This document shows positions 63,384-64,000 of a stretch of DNA of 64,000 nucleotides, in pieces. The translations under genes were made by a program, and so were the position numbers. How positions within the stretch are numbered: position 1 is the first letter of the stretch; each line of letters begins with the position of its first letter. The notes below the pieces were generated by a model. It was not told where the DNA came from. It saw only the letters and a program-made list of their open reading frames with translations, and made no database searches. Source of the stretch: Hypomyces perniciosus (lineage: Eukaryota > Ascomycota > Sordariomycetes > Hypocreales > Hypocreaceae); the NCBI GenBank assembly GCA_008477525.1, contig SPDT01000009.1, positions 1,116,001 to 1,180,000 of the forward strand, written 5' to 3'.

Positions 63384-63893
63384 TTACTGTCTCAGACTGT
63401 ATGTACATCCGAACTCGCAAGCGCCCCAACTCTTCAACTTCATGGAATAGTGTACCTGTAGGCTTCCAAGAGAGCGCCCTGGAAAGGTGTCGCTGAACCG
63501 CTGATGAATCTCTACCCACTCAAGGTTCTCATGCCCCGCCCTCAACTTGATGAGTAGATCGTCCTCTGCAGGTGTGAATCTGGCCCTCGTGCCCGGGGTC
63601 CGTCTTGCCTGACCACTACTCGTTCTTGAGGTTATCATACGACGCGTAGTGCCTGTGACAACGCTGCCTTGGTTATGCTTTGTGTAGAGTGGCCATTCGA
63701 ACTGCAGCTGGAACGTTGCCACGCCGTCCGCGATGACGCGCTTGAATACGGCGCCTTGCAAAGGCCACTCCTCAAACTTTGCGACGGCCGCCTCGGCGTC
63801 TCCCTCCTCAGATGCAGCGTGCGATGTTAGCGGGCTGAGCATGCTGCCCGCAGGTGTGTGCTTCCTCGTTCGCATTGATGGGTTGGTAGCCAT
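63384..63893 (-). CDS. Myb/SANT-like DNA-binding domain protein
   Basis: The frame from the ATG at 63893 (MATNPSMRTRKHTPAGS) gives 169 residues. The C-terminal third carries a single Myb/SANT-like repeat: ARFTPAEDDLLIKLRAGHEN, LEWVEIHQRFSDTFPGRSLG and SLQVHYSMKLK, with the aromatic core residues in place. The N-terminal half has PLQGAVFKRVIADGVATFQL and looks soluble. Single-repeat Myb-like proteins of fungi are thought to be DNA-binding regulators or, when lineage-specific, transposon-derived; I cannot tell which. The last 13 codons after KLK might be intron read-through. In-frame upstream codons extend to the window edge. Confidence 0.65.
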   Translation of the reverse strand: MATNPSMRTRKHTPAGSMLSPLTSHAASEEGDAEAAVAKFEEWPLQGAVFKRVIADGVATFQLQFEWPLYTKHNQGSVVTGTTRRMITSRTSSGQARRTPGTRARFTPAEDDLLIKLRAGHENLEWVEIHQRFSDTFPGRSLGSLQVHYSMKLKSWGACEFGCTYSLRQ

Positions 63894-64000
63894 TAGGAGG
63901 GATGGATGAGCCAGAATTGGCTCTTTGTCGCTTGTTATGTCACCTTTTAATGGTACATTAGTGCACAACCCAGGTAGGGCTGCAAAGCCACATATGGCTA

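Noticed and set aside
1..64000. tRNA, rRNA or telomeric repeats
   Set aside because: None recognised by eye; no TTAGGG runs and no cloverleaf with A and B boxes that I could support.

Overview
The window looks like an accessory, transposon-rich segment of a filamentous ascomycete chromosome, probably Eurotiales-like. Evidence: short introns (51-80 nt) with GTAAGT-type donors, CTAAC/CTGAC-type branch sites and TAG/CAG acceptors; Tad-like LINEs with a downstream RNase H; CpA-to-TpA (RIP-type) decay in one LINE copy; Fot1/pogo-like, Tc1-like and hAT transposons; and secreted proteins with Kex2-type sites. No bacterial operons, CRISPR arrays or rRNA/tRNA genes were seen. All gene and family names come from reading the sequence and from family memory; no search was run.

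Layout. 1-6.3 kb: a small membrane-anchored hypothetical protein, a hemerythrin (HHE) protein with a broken 5' splice site, the C-terminal half of a ferritin-like protein, and a decayed 6-phosphogluconate dehydrogenase. 7.2-15 kb: a catalase gene on the minus strand, split by a nearly full-length 5.9-kb LINE (8203-14124) with a 13-bp target-site duplication; the catalase also has its own frameshift and deletion. 15-22.2 kb: a RIP-mutated LINE carrying a nested SINE-like element, an LTR-like piece, an intact two-exon hypothetical gene, the start of a possible DMATS-type prenyltransferase cut by a third LINE, and remnants of another LINE and a Tc1-like DDE transposase.

23.7-36.9 kb: a J-like-domain protein without the HPD motif, a single-exon hypothetical, a four-exon BAH-domain gene, a four-exon secreted GH18 chitinase, and a decayed second copy of the 3' end of the BAH gene. 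39-53.2 kb: a group of secreted proteins (a signal-anchored protein, an 898-residue Ser/Thr-rich glycoprotein and three small cysteine-rich proteins) between MITE-like inverted-repeat elements, LTR-like repeats and a Fot1-like transposase cut by a LINE tail. 53.3-64 kb: a second SINE-like copy, a 5'-truncated HAD hydrolase abutting an apparently intact hAT transposon, two more LINE fragments and a Myb/SANT-like gene.

The most interesting signals are: (i) a SINE-like element in two copies with 14-15-bp target duplications, whose 3' tail matches the resident LINEs and whose body holds an array of short hairpins; (ii) evidence that one copy inserted after its host LINE had been RIP-mutated; (iii) at least 13 exact copies of TACGGAGTA in 64 kb, one of which supplies a chitinase splice acceptor; and (iv) a GC palindrome next to a TATA-like box in a dispersed LTR-like family. 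The secreted-protein genes probably act at the cell surface or outside the cell; most of the remaining content is the record of repeated transposition and gene loss.
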